DNA of 48,383 nt from UBA1738 sp964388835. Its GTDB lineage: Bacteria; Bacillota; Clostridia; UBA1381. Shown one piece after another: positions 34,011 through 41,842 of the stretch; the first letter of the stretch is position 1, and every line of letters begins with the position of its first letter. The notes beneath the pieces were generated by a model. It saw only the letters and a list, made by a program, of their open reading frames with translations. It was not told where the DNA came from and ran no database searches. The position numbers and the translations under genes are program-made. The stretch is from the NCBI GenBank assembly GCA_964388835.1, contig CAYMBZ010000004.1, forward strand, positions 1 through 48,383, given 5' to 3'.

Positions 34011-36028
34011 GTATAAAAATTGCAAAAACGGCAGGCTTTTGCTACGGTGTAAAGCGGGCGGTTGATACGGTATATGAAATCGTAGAGAACGAAAATAAGA
34101 AGATTGCCACACTGGGCCCGATAATACATAATGCTCAAGTAGTCAGCGATTTGGAAAAAAAAGGCGTTGCGGCATACGAATCCGTGTCGGAAATCCCTGC
34201 GGATACCGCGGTTATTATAAGAACCCACGGCGTTACGAAATCGGTTATCGACGAGCTTTCGGGAAGAGAATATATCGACCTTACCTGTCCTTTCGTTGCG
34301 AAAATTCATAAAATTGTAAGTGAGCACCACCAAAACGGGTATCAGGTAGTAATTGTCGGTGACGAAAAACACCCTGAGGTTATAGGCATAAACGGTTGGT
34401 GTGATAACTCCGCTGTCATAACTTATGACGAAAATTTCGAAATACCGAAAAAATATGCGGAAATTCCTATTTGTGTTGTGGCACAAACCACAATAAATAA
34501 AAAAGTTTTTGTGCAAATAGTACAAAATATTAAAAACACTTGCAAAACAGTGGTAGTTTTTGATACAATATGTAGTGCAACGAAAGATAGGCAGGAGGAA
34601 GCATATCGATTATCTGCCGAATCGGACATAATGCTCGTTATCGGAGGGCGTGAAAGCTCTAATACAAAAAAGCTTTTCGCAATAGCCGGTGAGCAGTGTG
34701 CCGAAACTTATTTCATTGAAACTTTTGAGGATATTCCTCAGAGTATATATTTAAAAAATAAAAAGATAGGTATTACGGCAGGAGCGTCAACTCCGGCGCG
34801 TACTATCGAGGAGGTTTTTACAACGATGGATGAAAAAATTAAAAACGAAGAGTCTTTCGCGGAGCTTTTTGAAAGGTACGAAAGCAAAACTTTAAATAAT
34901 GGAGATATTGTTGACGCAACAGTAGTTGAAATTCGCAACACTGAAGTTATAGTTGACCTTGGCGGCTATAAGTACAACGGTCAGCTTGCTGTGGATCAGC
35001 TTTCTGATGATCCGTATTTAAAGGCATCGGATATCGTAAAAGAAGGCGATGTAATTAAGGTTTATGTTGTAGGCGTAAACGATGCGGAGGGCAAAGTAGT
35101 TCTTTCAAGAAAGAAACTTATCGCTATGGAAAGCTGGAATAAGATGAAAGAAGCATATGAGAACAAAGAAATTCTTGATGCTAAAATCATTAAGGCTGTA
35201 AGAGGCGGAGTAATTGCTCTTGCAAACGATTCTCAGGTATTCATCCCTGCAAGACAGGCATCCTTGAGATATGTTCAGGACCTTGAAACATTGTTAAACA
35301 CAAATGTTAAAATCAGACTTATCGAGCTTGACGAAAGAAGAAAGCGCGTTGTAGGTTCAGTGCGAGTGCTTTTGGAAGAAGAAAAGAAGGCTGCGGAAGA
35401 AAAATTCTGGGCAGATGCTGTTGTAGGTAAGGAATATACAGGTACAGTTAAGTCATTGACATCTTTCGGTGCATTCGTTGACATTGGCGGAGTTGACGGC
35501 TTGGTACACATTTCAGAACTTTCATGGAATAAGATTAAGCATCCTCAAGAGGTTGTAAAAGAGGGCGATGTACTTAAAGTTTATATTAAGGACATTAACG
35601 AAGAAACCAAAAAGATTTCTTTGGGATACAAAAAAGCGGAAGATAATCCTTGGGTTATCGCAAAATCAAAAATCAACGTCGGCGATGTTGTTAAGTGTAA
35701 GATTGTACGCATGATGCCTTTTGGTGCATTTGCCGAAATCATGCCTAACGTAGACGGTCTTATCCACATTTCACAGATTGCGGACAAGAGAATAGGCAAG
35801 CCTGAAGATGTTCTGACAATCGGTGAAGAGGTTGAAGCTAAGGTTGTTGAGCTTGATTGGGAAACTAACAAAATCAGCCTTTCAATCAGAGCTTTGATTG
35901 CTCCCGAGGTTGAAGAAGTAAAGGAAGAGGCTGTAGCGGAAGAAGTAGCGGTTCCGGTTGAGGAAAATGTTCCTGTTGATATCGAAAAGTTTATCGCAGA
36001 AGAAGTTGCTGAAGAAACAGAAGAATAA
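34007..36028 (+). CDS. ispH-rpsA: IspH (HMBPP reductase) / ribosomal protein S1 fusion
   Basis: A 673-residue fusion. Residues 1-282 are IspH, the last step of the MEP isoprenoid pathway, with its three 4Fe-4S cysteines C12 (GFCYGVKRA), C94 (DLTCPF) and C189 (DTICSAT). From about residue 298 four S1 RNA-binding repeats follow: about 298-368, 384-455, 468-540 (GTVKSLTSFGAFVDIGGVDG) and 553-625. An acidic tail ends the chain. Codon usage changes near 34900: the IspH half resembles the neighbours, rich in gcg and cgg, and the S1 half uses translation-optimal codons. IspH-S1 fusions are known in clostridia. The two activities have no obvious mechanistic link. Confidence 0.95.
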   Translation: MSIKIAKTAGFCYGVKRAVDTVYEIVENENKKIATLGPIIHNAQVVSDLEKKGVAAYESVSEIPADTAVIIRTHGVTKSVIDELSGREYIDLTCPFVAKIHKIVSEHHQNGYQVVIVGDEKHPEVIGINGWCDNSAVITYDENFEIPKKYAEIPICVVAQTTINKKVFVQIVQNIKNTCKTVVVFDTICSATKDRQEEAYRLSAESDIMLVIGGRESSNTKKLFAIAGEQCAETYFIETFEDIPQSIYLKNKKIGITAGASTPARTIEEVFTTMDEKIKNEESFAELFERYESKTLNNGDIVDATVVEIRNTEVIVDLGGYKYNGQLAVDQLSDDPYLKASDIVKEGDVIKVYVVGVNDAEGKVVLSRKKLIAMESWNKMKEAYENKEILDAKIIKAVRGGVIALANDSQVFIPARQASLRYVQDLETLLNTNVKIRLIELDERRKRVVGSVRVLLEEEKKAAEEKFWADAVVGKEYTGTVKSLTSFGAFVDIGGVDGLVHISELSWNKIKHPQEVVKEGDVLKVYIKDINEETKKISLGYKKAEDNPWVIAKSKINVGDVVKCKIVRMMPFGAFAEIMPNVDGLIHISQIADKRIGKPEDVLTIGEEVEAKVVELDWETNKISLSIRALIAPEVEEVKEEAVAEEVAVPVEENVPVDIEKFIAEEVAEETEE

Positions 36029-36055
36029 TTAAAGTTTTTTACTTTCAAACTGTCG

Positions 36056-36084
36056 AAAAAGTCCGGAATATCGGGCTTTTTCTT
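36056..36084 (+). terminator. Terminator of ispH-rpsA
   Basis: AAAAAGTCCG and CGGGCTTTTT pair over ten positions (one G-T) around GAATAT, followed by a T-rich tract. It ends the cmk-plsC-ispH-rpsA unit. Confidence 0.8.
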
Positions 36085-36093
36085 CGTCAGGCA

Positions 36094-36123
36094 AAAGGAG
36101 GATGCGAAAAGGCATCCTCCTTT
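36094..36123 (-). terminator. Strong hairpin, probable terminator of the microprotein gene
   Basis: AAAGGAGGATGC and GCATCCTCCTTT form a perfect 12-pair stem with loop GAAAAG, extended to about 15 pairs with one bulge. Each strand carries an AAGGAGGATG block (ribosome-binding site plus ATG) buried in the stem. The minus-strand tail TTTTGCC is only partly T-rich. Confidence 0.55.
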
Positions 36124-36137
36124 GCGGTTATTGCGTA

Positions 36138-36206
36138 TTATCTGCAGCAGATAATACGACAGCAACGACAGGGATTGCAGCAGAACCTTCTTCTGAAAAA
36201 CAGCAT
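36138..36206 (-). CDS. Cysteine- and arginine-rich microprotein (22 residues)
   Basis: A 22-codon gene starts with ATG at 36206 and ends TAA at 36138. The ribosome-binding site GAGGAGGTGAT, seven bases before the ATG counted from GGAGG, matches nine bases of the 16S 3' end (GGAGGTGAT) and is among the strongest in the window. The product starts MLFFRRRFCC and has cysteines at 9, 10, 13, 15, 16, 20 and 21 (seven) and six arginines, ending CCR. There is no signal peptide; the start is hydrophobic and basic. A TATAAT at 36245-36250 and a terminator hairpin flank it. It could bind metal or form disulfide-linked aggregates, as small spore-coat proteins do; this is a guess. No family was recognised. 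Confidence 0.7.
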   Translation of the reverse strand: MLFFRRRFCCNPCRCCRIICCR

Positions 36207-36244
36207 AAAATCACCTCCTCATATTATGTAATCTTTGCTGTAGT

Positions 36245-36250
36245 ATTATA
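36245..36250 (-). promoter_or_regulatory. Probable -10 box of the microprotein gene
   Basis: TATAAT on the minus strand, 39 bases before the ATG, would start transcription about 30 bases upstream of it. No clear -35 box stands 17 bases further, so a different sigma factor or activator is possible. Confidence 0.45.
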
Positions 36251-36365
36251 TTATTCAAAAAAACGTATCGGGTGAAAAACTGTGCCGTCAATTAACTCAA
36301 AAGCTGTCATTTTGTGCTTTTTGGTATGCCGTGAACATATAATTACATTGAGAGGATGGTGTAAA

Positions 36366-37247
36366 ATGGGTTATGATTACAAACGGCTTAGGGGCGATAT
36401 AGACACACTGATAACAAAATATCCCTTTGTCGAAAACGAAATTATAGGATACAGTGTTATGAAAAATCCCATACACTGTATCAAGATAGGGGACGGAGAT
36501 ATAAAAATTTTCATAAATTGCGCACATCACGGGCTTGAATATCTTACGTCTGCGTTTATTATGAGGTTTTTAAGCGAATATTCCGCCGCAATACAAATGG
36601 GAGCGAGTTTTTTCGGTATTGATGCGGCAGAGGTCAGACGACATATAACTATATATACGGTGCCTATGGTAAATCCGGATGGAGTGGATATAGCGGTAAA
36701 CGGTCTTGATATAACAAATACTTATCATCAAAAGCTGATAAGTATGGTGGGAATACACAGCTTTAACAGGGTGTGGCAGGCAAATGCTCGTGGGGTGGAT
36801 ATCAATCATAATTATAACGCCGGCTGGCGGGTTGTTAAAACGAAACCGTCGCCTACACGGTATGCCGGACCATATTCCGAAAGTGAGCCGGAAACAAAAA
36901 CGGTGGTGGATTTTGTGAGAAAGAATGATTTTGACCTTTTGATAGCTTTTCATTCCCAAGGGGGAGAGATTTATTATGATTTTGACGGAATGGCGGCGGA
37001 AAATTCGCGCGTGCTGGCTGAAAAAATGGCGGAAGCAAGCGGGTATGCGGTGAGTGTGCCGATTGGCAGTGCATCCTTTGGCGGATGTAAGGATTGGTTC
37101 ATAAAGGAATTTGGAAAGGCAGGATTTACGGTGGAAATCGGTCATGGTGAAAATCCCCTCCCCGAAAGCATGCTGGATGAGATTTATGAAGAAAACACAA
37201 GGCTTATCCTGGCGTCTGTGGAAGAATTATATAAACAGATACAATAG
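36366..37247 (+). CDS. M14-family zinc carboxypeptidase (gamma-D-glutamyl-diamino acid peptidase type)
   Basis: A 293-residue peptidase of the M14C type, which cuts peptidoglycan stem peptides at gamma-D-Glu-diaminopimelate bonds. Zinc ligands H55 and E58 in AHHGLEYL and H196 in AFHSQGG, catalytic E257 in VEIGHG, and substrate-loop MVNPDGVDIA and GVDINHNYNAGW match the family. No LysM domain or signal peptide is present, unlike some relatives, so it may be cytoplasmic or act in the spore. The ATG at 36366 has AGAGGATGG; TATAAT at 36338-36343 may be its -10 box. Its end overlaps the convergent DUF554 gene by 21 bases. Confidence 0.9.
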   Translation: MGYDYKRLRGDIDTLITKYPFVENEIIGYSVMKNPIHCIKIGDGDIKIFINCAHHGLEYLTSAFIMRFLSEYSAAIQMGASFFGIDAAEVRRHITIYTVPMVNPDGVDIAVNGLDITNTYHQKLISMVGIHSFNRVWQANARGVDINHNYNAGWRVVKTKPSPTRYAGPYSESEPETKTVVDFVRKNDFDLLIAFHSQGGEIYYDFDGMAAENSRVLAEKMAEASGYAVSVPIGSASFGGCKDWFIKEFGKAGFTVEIGHGENPLPESMLDEIYEENTRLILASVEELYKQIQ

Positions 37248-37916
37248 TATCGGTATAAAAATTGCGGGAACGAAGTTCATGACTTTAAGCTTTGTTATTC
37301 CGAGCATATTAAAGCCGAGCGCCATTATTAAAATCGAACCCACGCAGGTCATTTCCGCGATAACGGCATCGGTAAGGTAGGGCGCAAGAAGATGTGCCAA
37401 AAGTACAATTGTGCCTTGATACAGGAATATTGGGATTGCGGCGAAAAGCACGCCGAGCCCGAGAGTGGATGCGAATATTACGGAAGAGGTGAAGTCCAGA
37501 AGCGATTTTGTGTAAATCATCTGATTATCAGCCGAAAGCCCCGAGCGCAGTGAGCCGATTATTGCCATTGCGCCGACACAAAAAAGCAGTGATGCGTTTA
37601 CAAAACCTTCCGCAATCGAAACTTTTGCGTTCTTCCCTTTAAATTTGCGTTGGAGAAAAAGTCCGAGTTTATTCAGCCTGTCATCAAGGTTTAAAAGCTC
37701 GCCGAGCAGTGTGCCCAAAGCCATTGAAACTATTGTAACAAGCTGGTTTTCGCCTTTCATGATTCCGGTAATGCCGATAAAGATTGTGCAAAGCCCCAAT
37801 GCTTTCATAACCGAGTCGGATAAACGCCGTGGAAAGCGCGAATTTAAAATTAATCCCAATGTGCCTCCGGCGATTACCGCCGCCGCATTTACAAATGTAC
37901 CTATTAAGCCTATCAT
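37227..37916 (-). CDS. DUF554-family membrane protein
   Basis: A 229-residue integral membrane protein (YdfK/YqgA family) with about six to seven hydrophobic segments, beginning GLIGTFVNAAAVIAGGTLGL and ending with a hydrophobic tail. A polar loop (LLNLDDRLNKLGLFLQRKFK) is conserved in the family. The function is unknown; transport is suspected. ATG at 37916 has CGGAG; the longer upstream reading lacks a site. It has its own promoter and ends 21 bases inside the convergent peptidase gene. Confidence 0.88.
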   Translation of the reverse strand: MIGLIGTFVNAAAVIAGGTLGLILNSRFPRRLSDSVMKALGLCTIFIGITGIMKGENQLVTIVSMALGTLLGELLNLDDRLNKLGLFLQRKFKGKNAKVSIAEGFVNASLLFCVGAMAIIGSLRSGLSADNQMIYTKSLLDFTSSVIFASTLGLGVLFAAIPIFLYQGTIVLLAHLLAPYLTDAVIAEMTCVGSILIMALGFNMLGITKLKVMNFVPAIFIPILLYLFI

Positions 37917-37940
37917 GATTTTTGCTCCGTTTTTCTTTTC

Positions 37941-37969
37941 AGTATAGCACATTTTAAAGAATTTGTAAA
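37941..37969 (-). promoter_or_regulatory. Promoter of the DUF554 gene
   Basis: On the minus strand TTTACA (37964-37969) and TATACT (37941-37946) are spaced by 17 bases. Confidence 0.75.
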
Positions 37970-37986
37970 TATATTTGAATATCTTA

Positions 37987-38015
37987 TTGAGTATTTTTTT
38001 GTAATGTGATATAAT
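37987..38015 (+). promoter_or_regulatory. Promoter ahead of the hairpin array and cca
   Basis: TTGAGT (37987-37992) and perfect TATAAT (38010-38015), with TG one base before it, are 17 bases apart. Transcription would begin near 38022 and run through the hairpin array, leaving a leader of about 263 bases before cca. Confidence 0.7.
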
Positions 38016-38038
38016 GATTTCAAGCAAAGCTTTAAATA

Positions 38039-38164
38039 AATGAATTGAGCCTTACGGCTCATGATTTGTACCTTACGGTGCATTAAAAGGCAATTCAAAT
38101 CATGTTGCGCAAGCAACAAATCATGGTGAAGCCAAATCATGACAACGACAGTTGTCAAATCATT
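38039..38164 (+). repeat. Array of small hairpins separated by CAAATCATG-type spacers
   Basis: Four copies of CAAATCAT(G/T) (38096-38104, 38117-38125, 38133-38141, 38156-38164) and two inverted copies on the left (AATGAATTG at 38039-38047 with one mismatch, CATGATTTG at 38060-38068) alternate with short stem-loops: GAGCC-TTAC-GGCTC (38047-38060), GTACC-TTAC-GGTGC (38068-38081), GTTGC-GCAA-GCAAC (38104-38117), the minimal GGT-GAA-GCC (38125-38133) and GACAAC-GACA-GTTGTC (38141-38156). Stems differ in sequence but keep pairing. A weaker hairpin (AAAACAGTG with CACTGATTTT) follows at 38165-38197. It has inverted ends like a miniature mobile element and lies in the transcribed leader of cca. Confidence 0.75.
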
Positions 38165-38285
38165 AAAACAGTGGCATCCAAATAGTTCACTGATTTTAAA
38201 AGTTACGCCCGCCTCTGTTACATTAAAGGGGCGGAGGAATTTTGTAACGAATTAAAAACATACATGAGAAACGGAGGTAAGAGCC

Positions 38286-39626
38286 ATGAATATAGAAATC
38301 AGCCGCGGCGCGGAGCATGTGCTTTCGGTGCTTGAAAAAGCGGGTTTTGAGGCATATATAGTAGGCGGTGCTGTTCGCGACCTCCTTATGGGCAAAGCTC
38401 CGTCCGATTATGACATTGCGACTGATGCCGCACCAAGGGAAGTGAAAGCTCTTTTTCCGCATACGATAGATACCGGAATAAAGCACGGAACGGTTACGGT
38501 GGTGGAAAATAAAATCGGATATGAGGTAACAACCTACCGTACCGAGTCGGGTTACCGTGATATGCGCAGACCGGATTCGGTTAAATATGTAGACACGCTT
38601 GAGGAAGATTTGAAAAGACGCGATTTTACAATAAACGCCATGGCGTATAATCCAAAGCACGGTCTTGTGGATATTTTCGGCGGCGTGCATGATATGGAAA
38701 GTAAGATTGTACGCTGTGTCGGGAATGCCGAGGATAGGTTCAAAGAAGATGCATTGAGAATGATTAGGGCGGTACGATTTTCGGCGTGTCTGGGATTTGA
38801 ACTTGAGGAAAGTGCTGTACGCGCTGTAAGAAAGTGCGCCGTTTTGATAAAAAATGTGAGCGCGGAGCGCATTTTGGGTGAACTTAACAAAATTCTGCTC
38901 TGTGACTATCCGGCACGTATCGGACTTTTGTATGAAACGGGTCTTATGCGGTATATTATACCCGAGCTGTGCGATTGCTTCGGAACGCTTCAGAATAATA
39001 AATATCACATTTACAATGTGGGTGAGCATATTTTGAAAGCGGTGGAAAACACCCCAAATGATTTAATTTTGCGATGGGCGGCACTTTTGCATGATGTGGG
39101 GAAACCGGTATGTCTCAGTTGTGATTCTAACGGAATAAACCACTTTTACGGTCATCATCGCGAGAGTGTGAGGATTGCCGAAGATATATTGCACAAGCTG
39201 AGGATGGACAGGGAGTCCATACGCGAAATACTGATATTGATAGAAAATCACGATGTGCGAATAGATATGCACCCGGCTCCGGTAAAGCGTATGCTTGCGA
39301 GAACCGGGGAGGATTTGTTTTTAAAGCTTCTGCTTCTTCAAGAAGCGGACAATCGTGCAAAAAATCCGAAATATCTGGATGAAAAACTGACAAAACTGCA
39401 TACCGTGTACAATCAGTACATGCGGATTATAGCAGAGGGTCAGCCTTATCAGACTTCACAACTGTTGATTAACGGCAGAGACCTTATAAAACTCGGATTC
39501 AGAACCGGGAGAGAAATAGGCGATACGTTAAAGATTCTTTTGGATGAGGTCGTTATCGACCCGTCACTCAACAAAAGAGATTACCTTATGAAGCGTGCAT
39601 TGACACTGAAAAAGCGCAGAGAATAG
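38286..39626 (+). CDS. cca: CCA tRNA nucleotidyltransferase with HD domain
   Basis: A 446-residue class II nucleotidyltransferase adding or repairing the CCA end of tRNAs. The catalytic head shows GGAVRDLLMGKAPSDYDIAT, with metal-binding DYD, RRDFTINAMAY and EDALRMIRAVRFSA. An HD hydrolase domain lies at about 245-340 (ALLHDVGKPVC, HHRESVRIAE), possibly a 2',3'-cyclic phosphatase. ACGGAGG precedes the ATG. The leader holds an unusual hairpin array. Confidence 0.95.
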   Translation: MNIEISRGAEHVLSVLEKAGFEAYIVGGAVRDLLMGKAPSDYDIATDAAPREVKALFPHTIDTGIKHGTVTVVENKIGYEVTTYRTESGYRDMRRPDSVKYVDTLEEDLKRRDFTINAMAYNPKHGLVDIFGGVHDMESKIVRCVGNAEDRFKEDALRMIRAVRFSACLGFELEESAVRAVRKCAVLIKNVSAERILGELNKILLCDYPARIGLLYETGLMRYIIPELCDCFGTLQNNKYHIYNVGEHILKAVENTPNDLILRWAALLHDVGKPVCLSCDSNGINHFYGHHRESVRIAEDILHKLRMDRESIREILILIENHDVRIDMHPAPVKRMLARTGEDLFLKLLLLQEADNRAKNPKYLDEKLTKLHTVYNQYMRIIAEGQPYQTSQLLINGRDLIKLGFRTGREIGDTLKILLDEVVIDPSLNKRDYLMKRALTLKKRRE

Positions 39627-39631
39627 AGTTT

Positions 39632-39672
39632 AAGGAAGAAATCACTTGCAAAGTCGGGAGATTTCTTCCTTT
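39632..39672 (+). terminator. Terminator of cca inside the convergent flippase gene
   Basis: AAGGAAGAAATC (39632-39643) and GATTTCTTCCTT (39660-39671) are a perfect 12-base inverted repeat followed by TTTGTTATT. Its right side lies within the last codons of the convergent gene. Confidence 0.65.
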
Positions 39673-41255
39673 GTTATTGCGCCGAAAACAAACAGCGCGG
39701 CGATGTATGCAAGGAGCGACAGTGCAATTGAAATAAAAAATCCGATGGTGCGGTTGCAAAATATCGCAGACAGTGGGGAAAAGAGCAGAATGGACATAAA
39801 CAGCATGACTATGGAGGATAGGGATGTTTTTGCGATATCCGAAAAGGTAATGGGAGATATTTTAAGCTCCTTTTTCATGAGACGAAGATTAAGTATCAGC
39901 TGAATCAAATCGCATACGAAGTTGCTTACAATAACGCCGAGTATGTTAAGATAGGATATGCCTATCAATATGTATGACAGGGGTATTTTTATAAGAGAGG
40001 CTGCGAGACCGTAAATGAATGGCGCGGTGATTTTACCCGAGGAGTGGTGTACAGAACAGAAAAATTGCGTAAGGGTGACGATACTCAAAAGTGGAGCAAG
40101 GTAGGAAAGCATAATCGCGGAGGAGGTATTATGAAAGAGTATTTCAAGTATCCGTGAGGAAAAAAAGCACAGAATAAGCGAGGAGGGGAGGGAAATTATA
40201 AGAATTATTTTTGTTGCAAAGCGGATAGAGTGTGAAAGGAGCAGGCTGTCCGAAGTTGCCAGGGCACGGGTTATAATCGGGAGAATGGCAATTCCGAAAG
40301 AGGCAAGAATCCCGGCGGGAAGATTGAATACCGTTGCCGCGTAACCGGAGTAAGCACCGAAAATCCAGCGCGCTCCGTCAAAAGAAAGTTTTCTTTCTGC
40401 GGAAAGCGCGTCGAAAATATGTGTAAACGGAGAATAACGCGCTGTGAACAGTTCTGCGGCTTTTGGGGTAAATTCAATCGAGGTGAGGCGGCTTCTTGTA
40501 ATGGATGTATCTAACAAGGAAAGACAACCGGATATCACCGATGCGGCGGACATGGGAACGGCAACCGCAAGTAAACTGTGCACAATCTCTTTTCTGCGGG
40601 TCTCGGGCACAAAAGAGCGCGTTTCGCGGCGAAAGGGAATGTAGAATACAAAGAGCAGGAGGGTTGCGGCGAATTCGCCGATCGTGACACCACCGATTGC
40701 GGCGGCAGAGGAGAGCTTTACAGAAAATGGTGCAAACCATGCGGCAAGGGAGTATCCGGCAAGGAGCTTTATAAAAGCCTCCGCCACTTGTGAAATTGCT
40801 GTGGGTGTTTGATGTGAGGTTCCTTGATAACAGCTTTTGTAAGGAGTGCCGAGCGCTACAAAGAAAACAGACGGAGCAAGAACCATGATTGCGGTAGGAG
40901 CTTTGGGATCTTTCATGGCATATGCGAAAAAATCCGCACCGAAAAACATGACGGCGCTTGCTAAAAATCCGAGCATACACATTACGGATACCGAAAAACG
41001 CATGCAAAAACGGACATTTCCGGGATGATTTCGTGCGGTTTCCTCGGCTATGTACTTGGATGCTGCAAATGGCAGACCGGAGGATATGAGGGACAAAAGC
41101 ATTATGTAAACCGAAAATGAAGTTTGATAAATTGCCATTCCCTCTTCGCCCAATATATAAGTGAGCGGGATTTTAAGAATGGCACCGAGAATTTTTGAGA
41201 TACTGTTTGCGGCAATAAGTATTATTGTACCCTTGATAAAGGATTCACTTTTCAT
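39642..41255 (-). CDS. Polysaccharide/lipid flippase of the SpoVB/YabM type
   Basis: A 537-residue membrane protein with about 14 transmembrane segments, of the MOP superfamily. It begins IKGTIILIAANSISKILGAI and has SSGLPFAASKYIAEE, as SpoVB and MurJ-like flippases do. In sporulation SpoVB moves lipid-linked cell-wall precursors for the spore cortex. Next to hup and the yab cluster, it matches yabM of the Bacillus yabM-yabN-rqcP(yabO)-yabP order, here inverted. The ATG at 41255 has a weak GGGTG. YabM or SpoVB identity cannot be separated by sequence reading alone. Confidence 0.87.
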   Translation of the reverse strand: MKSESFIKGTIILIAANSISKILGAILKIPLTYILGEEGMAIYQTSFSVYIMLLSLISSGLPFAASKYIAEETARNHPGNVRFCMRFSVSVMCMLGFLASAVMFFGADFFAYAMKDPKAPTAIMVLAPSVFFVALGTPYKSCYQGTSHQTPTAISQVAEAFIKLLAGYSLAAWFAPFSVKLSSAAAIGGVTIGEFAATLLLFVFYIPFRRETRSFVPETRRKEIVHSLLAVAVPMSAASVISGCLSLLDTSITRSRLTSIEFTPKAAELFTARYSPFTHIFDALSAERKLSFDGARWIFGAYSGYAATVFNLPAGILASFGIAILPIITRALATSDSLLLSHSIRFATKIILIISLPSSLILCFFSSRILEILFHNTSSAIMLSYLAPLLSIVTLTQFFCSVHHSSGKITAPFIYGLAASLIKIPLSYILIGISYLNILGVIVSNFVCDLIQLILNLRLMKKELKISPITFSDIAKTSLSSIVMLFMSILLFSPLSAIFCNRTIGFFISIALSLLAYIAALFVFGAITKEEISRLCK

Positions 41256-41281
41256 AATAACACCCTTTCGTTTTCGCATTT

Positions 41282-41339
41282 TCAATTACCGAAGACGGTT
41301 TTTTGCGTAGTAAAAAGGAATAGAAAAACAGGTAATTGA
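41282..41339. repeat. Nine-base perfect inverted repeat between the flippase gene and hup
   Basis: TCAATTACC (41282-41290) and GGTAATTGA (41331-41339) are separated by 40 bases, upstream of the minus-strand flippase gene. A regulatory loop or a binding site is possible. No promoter for the flippase gene was found. Confidence 0.4.
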
Positions 41340-41422
41340 TGCGTTTTTTTGTTATTTTTGTCAAAATCTACAATTTCCTGTGCATAAATTCAAGAAAAAT
41401 GCTAAAATTTCACAGTAAAGTA

Positions 41423-41451
41423 TTGACAAGCTGATATATTTATAATAAAAT
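41423..41451 (+). promoter_or_regulatory. Promoter of hup
   Basis: TTGACA (41423-41428) and TAAAAT (41446-41451) are 17 bases apart, 56 bases ahead of the hup start codon, leaving a leader of about 50 bases. Confidence 0.8.
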
Positions 41452-41506
41452 GTTTATTCGTAAGGGGAGTGCATAATTCCCAATATTAAATTTAGGAGGA
41501 TTTATT

Positions 41507-41782
41507 ATGAACAAGACAGAATTAGTAGCAGCTGTAGCAGAAAAAGCTGAATTATCTAAGAAAGATGCTGAAAAGGCAACAAACGCAATAATCGATGCAA
41601 TCACAGGTGCATTGGCTGACGGCGACAAGGTTCAGTTGGTTGGCTTCGGTACTTTCGAGGTAAGAGAAAGAGGAGAAAGAACAGGCAAGAACCCACGTAC
41701 AGGCGAGGCTATCAAGATTGCCGCTTCTAAGGTTCCGGCTTTCAAGGCAGGAAAAGCTTTAAAGGACATTGTAAACAAATAA
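41507..41782 (+). CDS. hup: DNA-binding protein HU
   Basis: A 91-residue histone-like protein that bends and compacts DNA as a dimer. It has the family start MNKTELVAAVAEKAELSKKD, VQLVGFGTFEVRERGERTG and the DNA-clamping RTGKNPRTGEAIKI. TAGGAGG precedes the ATG. Codons are strongly biased, like those of the S1 gene, as expected for high expression. It has its own promoter and terminator. Confidence 0.97.
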   Translation: MNKTELVAAVAEKAELSKKDAEKATNAIIDAITGALADGDKVQLVGFGTFEVRERGERTGKNPRTGEAIKIAASKVPAFKAGKALKDIVNK

Positions 41783-41793
41783 TTGCATAATTT

Positions 41794-41825
41794 TGAAGCT
41801 CCTCTTAATGCGGGAGCTTCTTTTG
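41794..41825 (+). terminator. Terminator of hup
   Basis: GAAGCTCC and GGAGCTTC form an eight-pair stem with a ten-base loop, followed by TTTTTG. Part of the signal lies only 18 bases before the rqcP start. Confidence 0.75.
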
Positions 41826-41842
41826 TTATTTACGGAGGAAAT

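Noticed and set aside
38039..38164. CRISPR array
   Set aside because: The repeats are only nine bases, spacers are palindromic hairpins of 5-16 bases, some repeats are inverted, and no cas gene is present.
38169..38177. CAGTGGCAT shared with 4069-4077 as a dispersed repeat
   Set aside because: A nine-base match twice in 48 kb is close to chance, and the flanking sequence differs.
38198..38285. Riboswitch or T-box ahead of cca
   Set aside because: The GC-rich blocks CCCGCC and GGGGCGG can pair but no T-box, specifier loop or known riboswitch core is visible.
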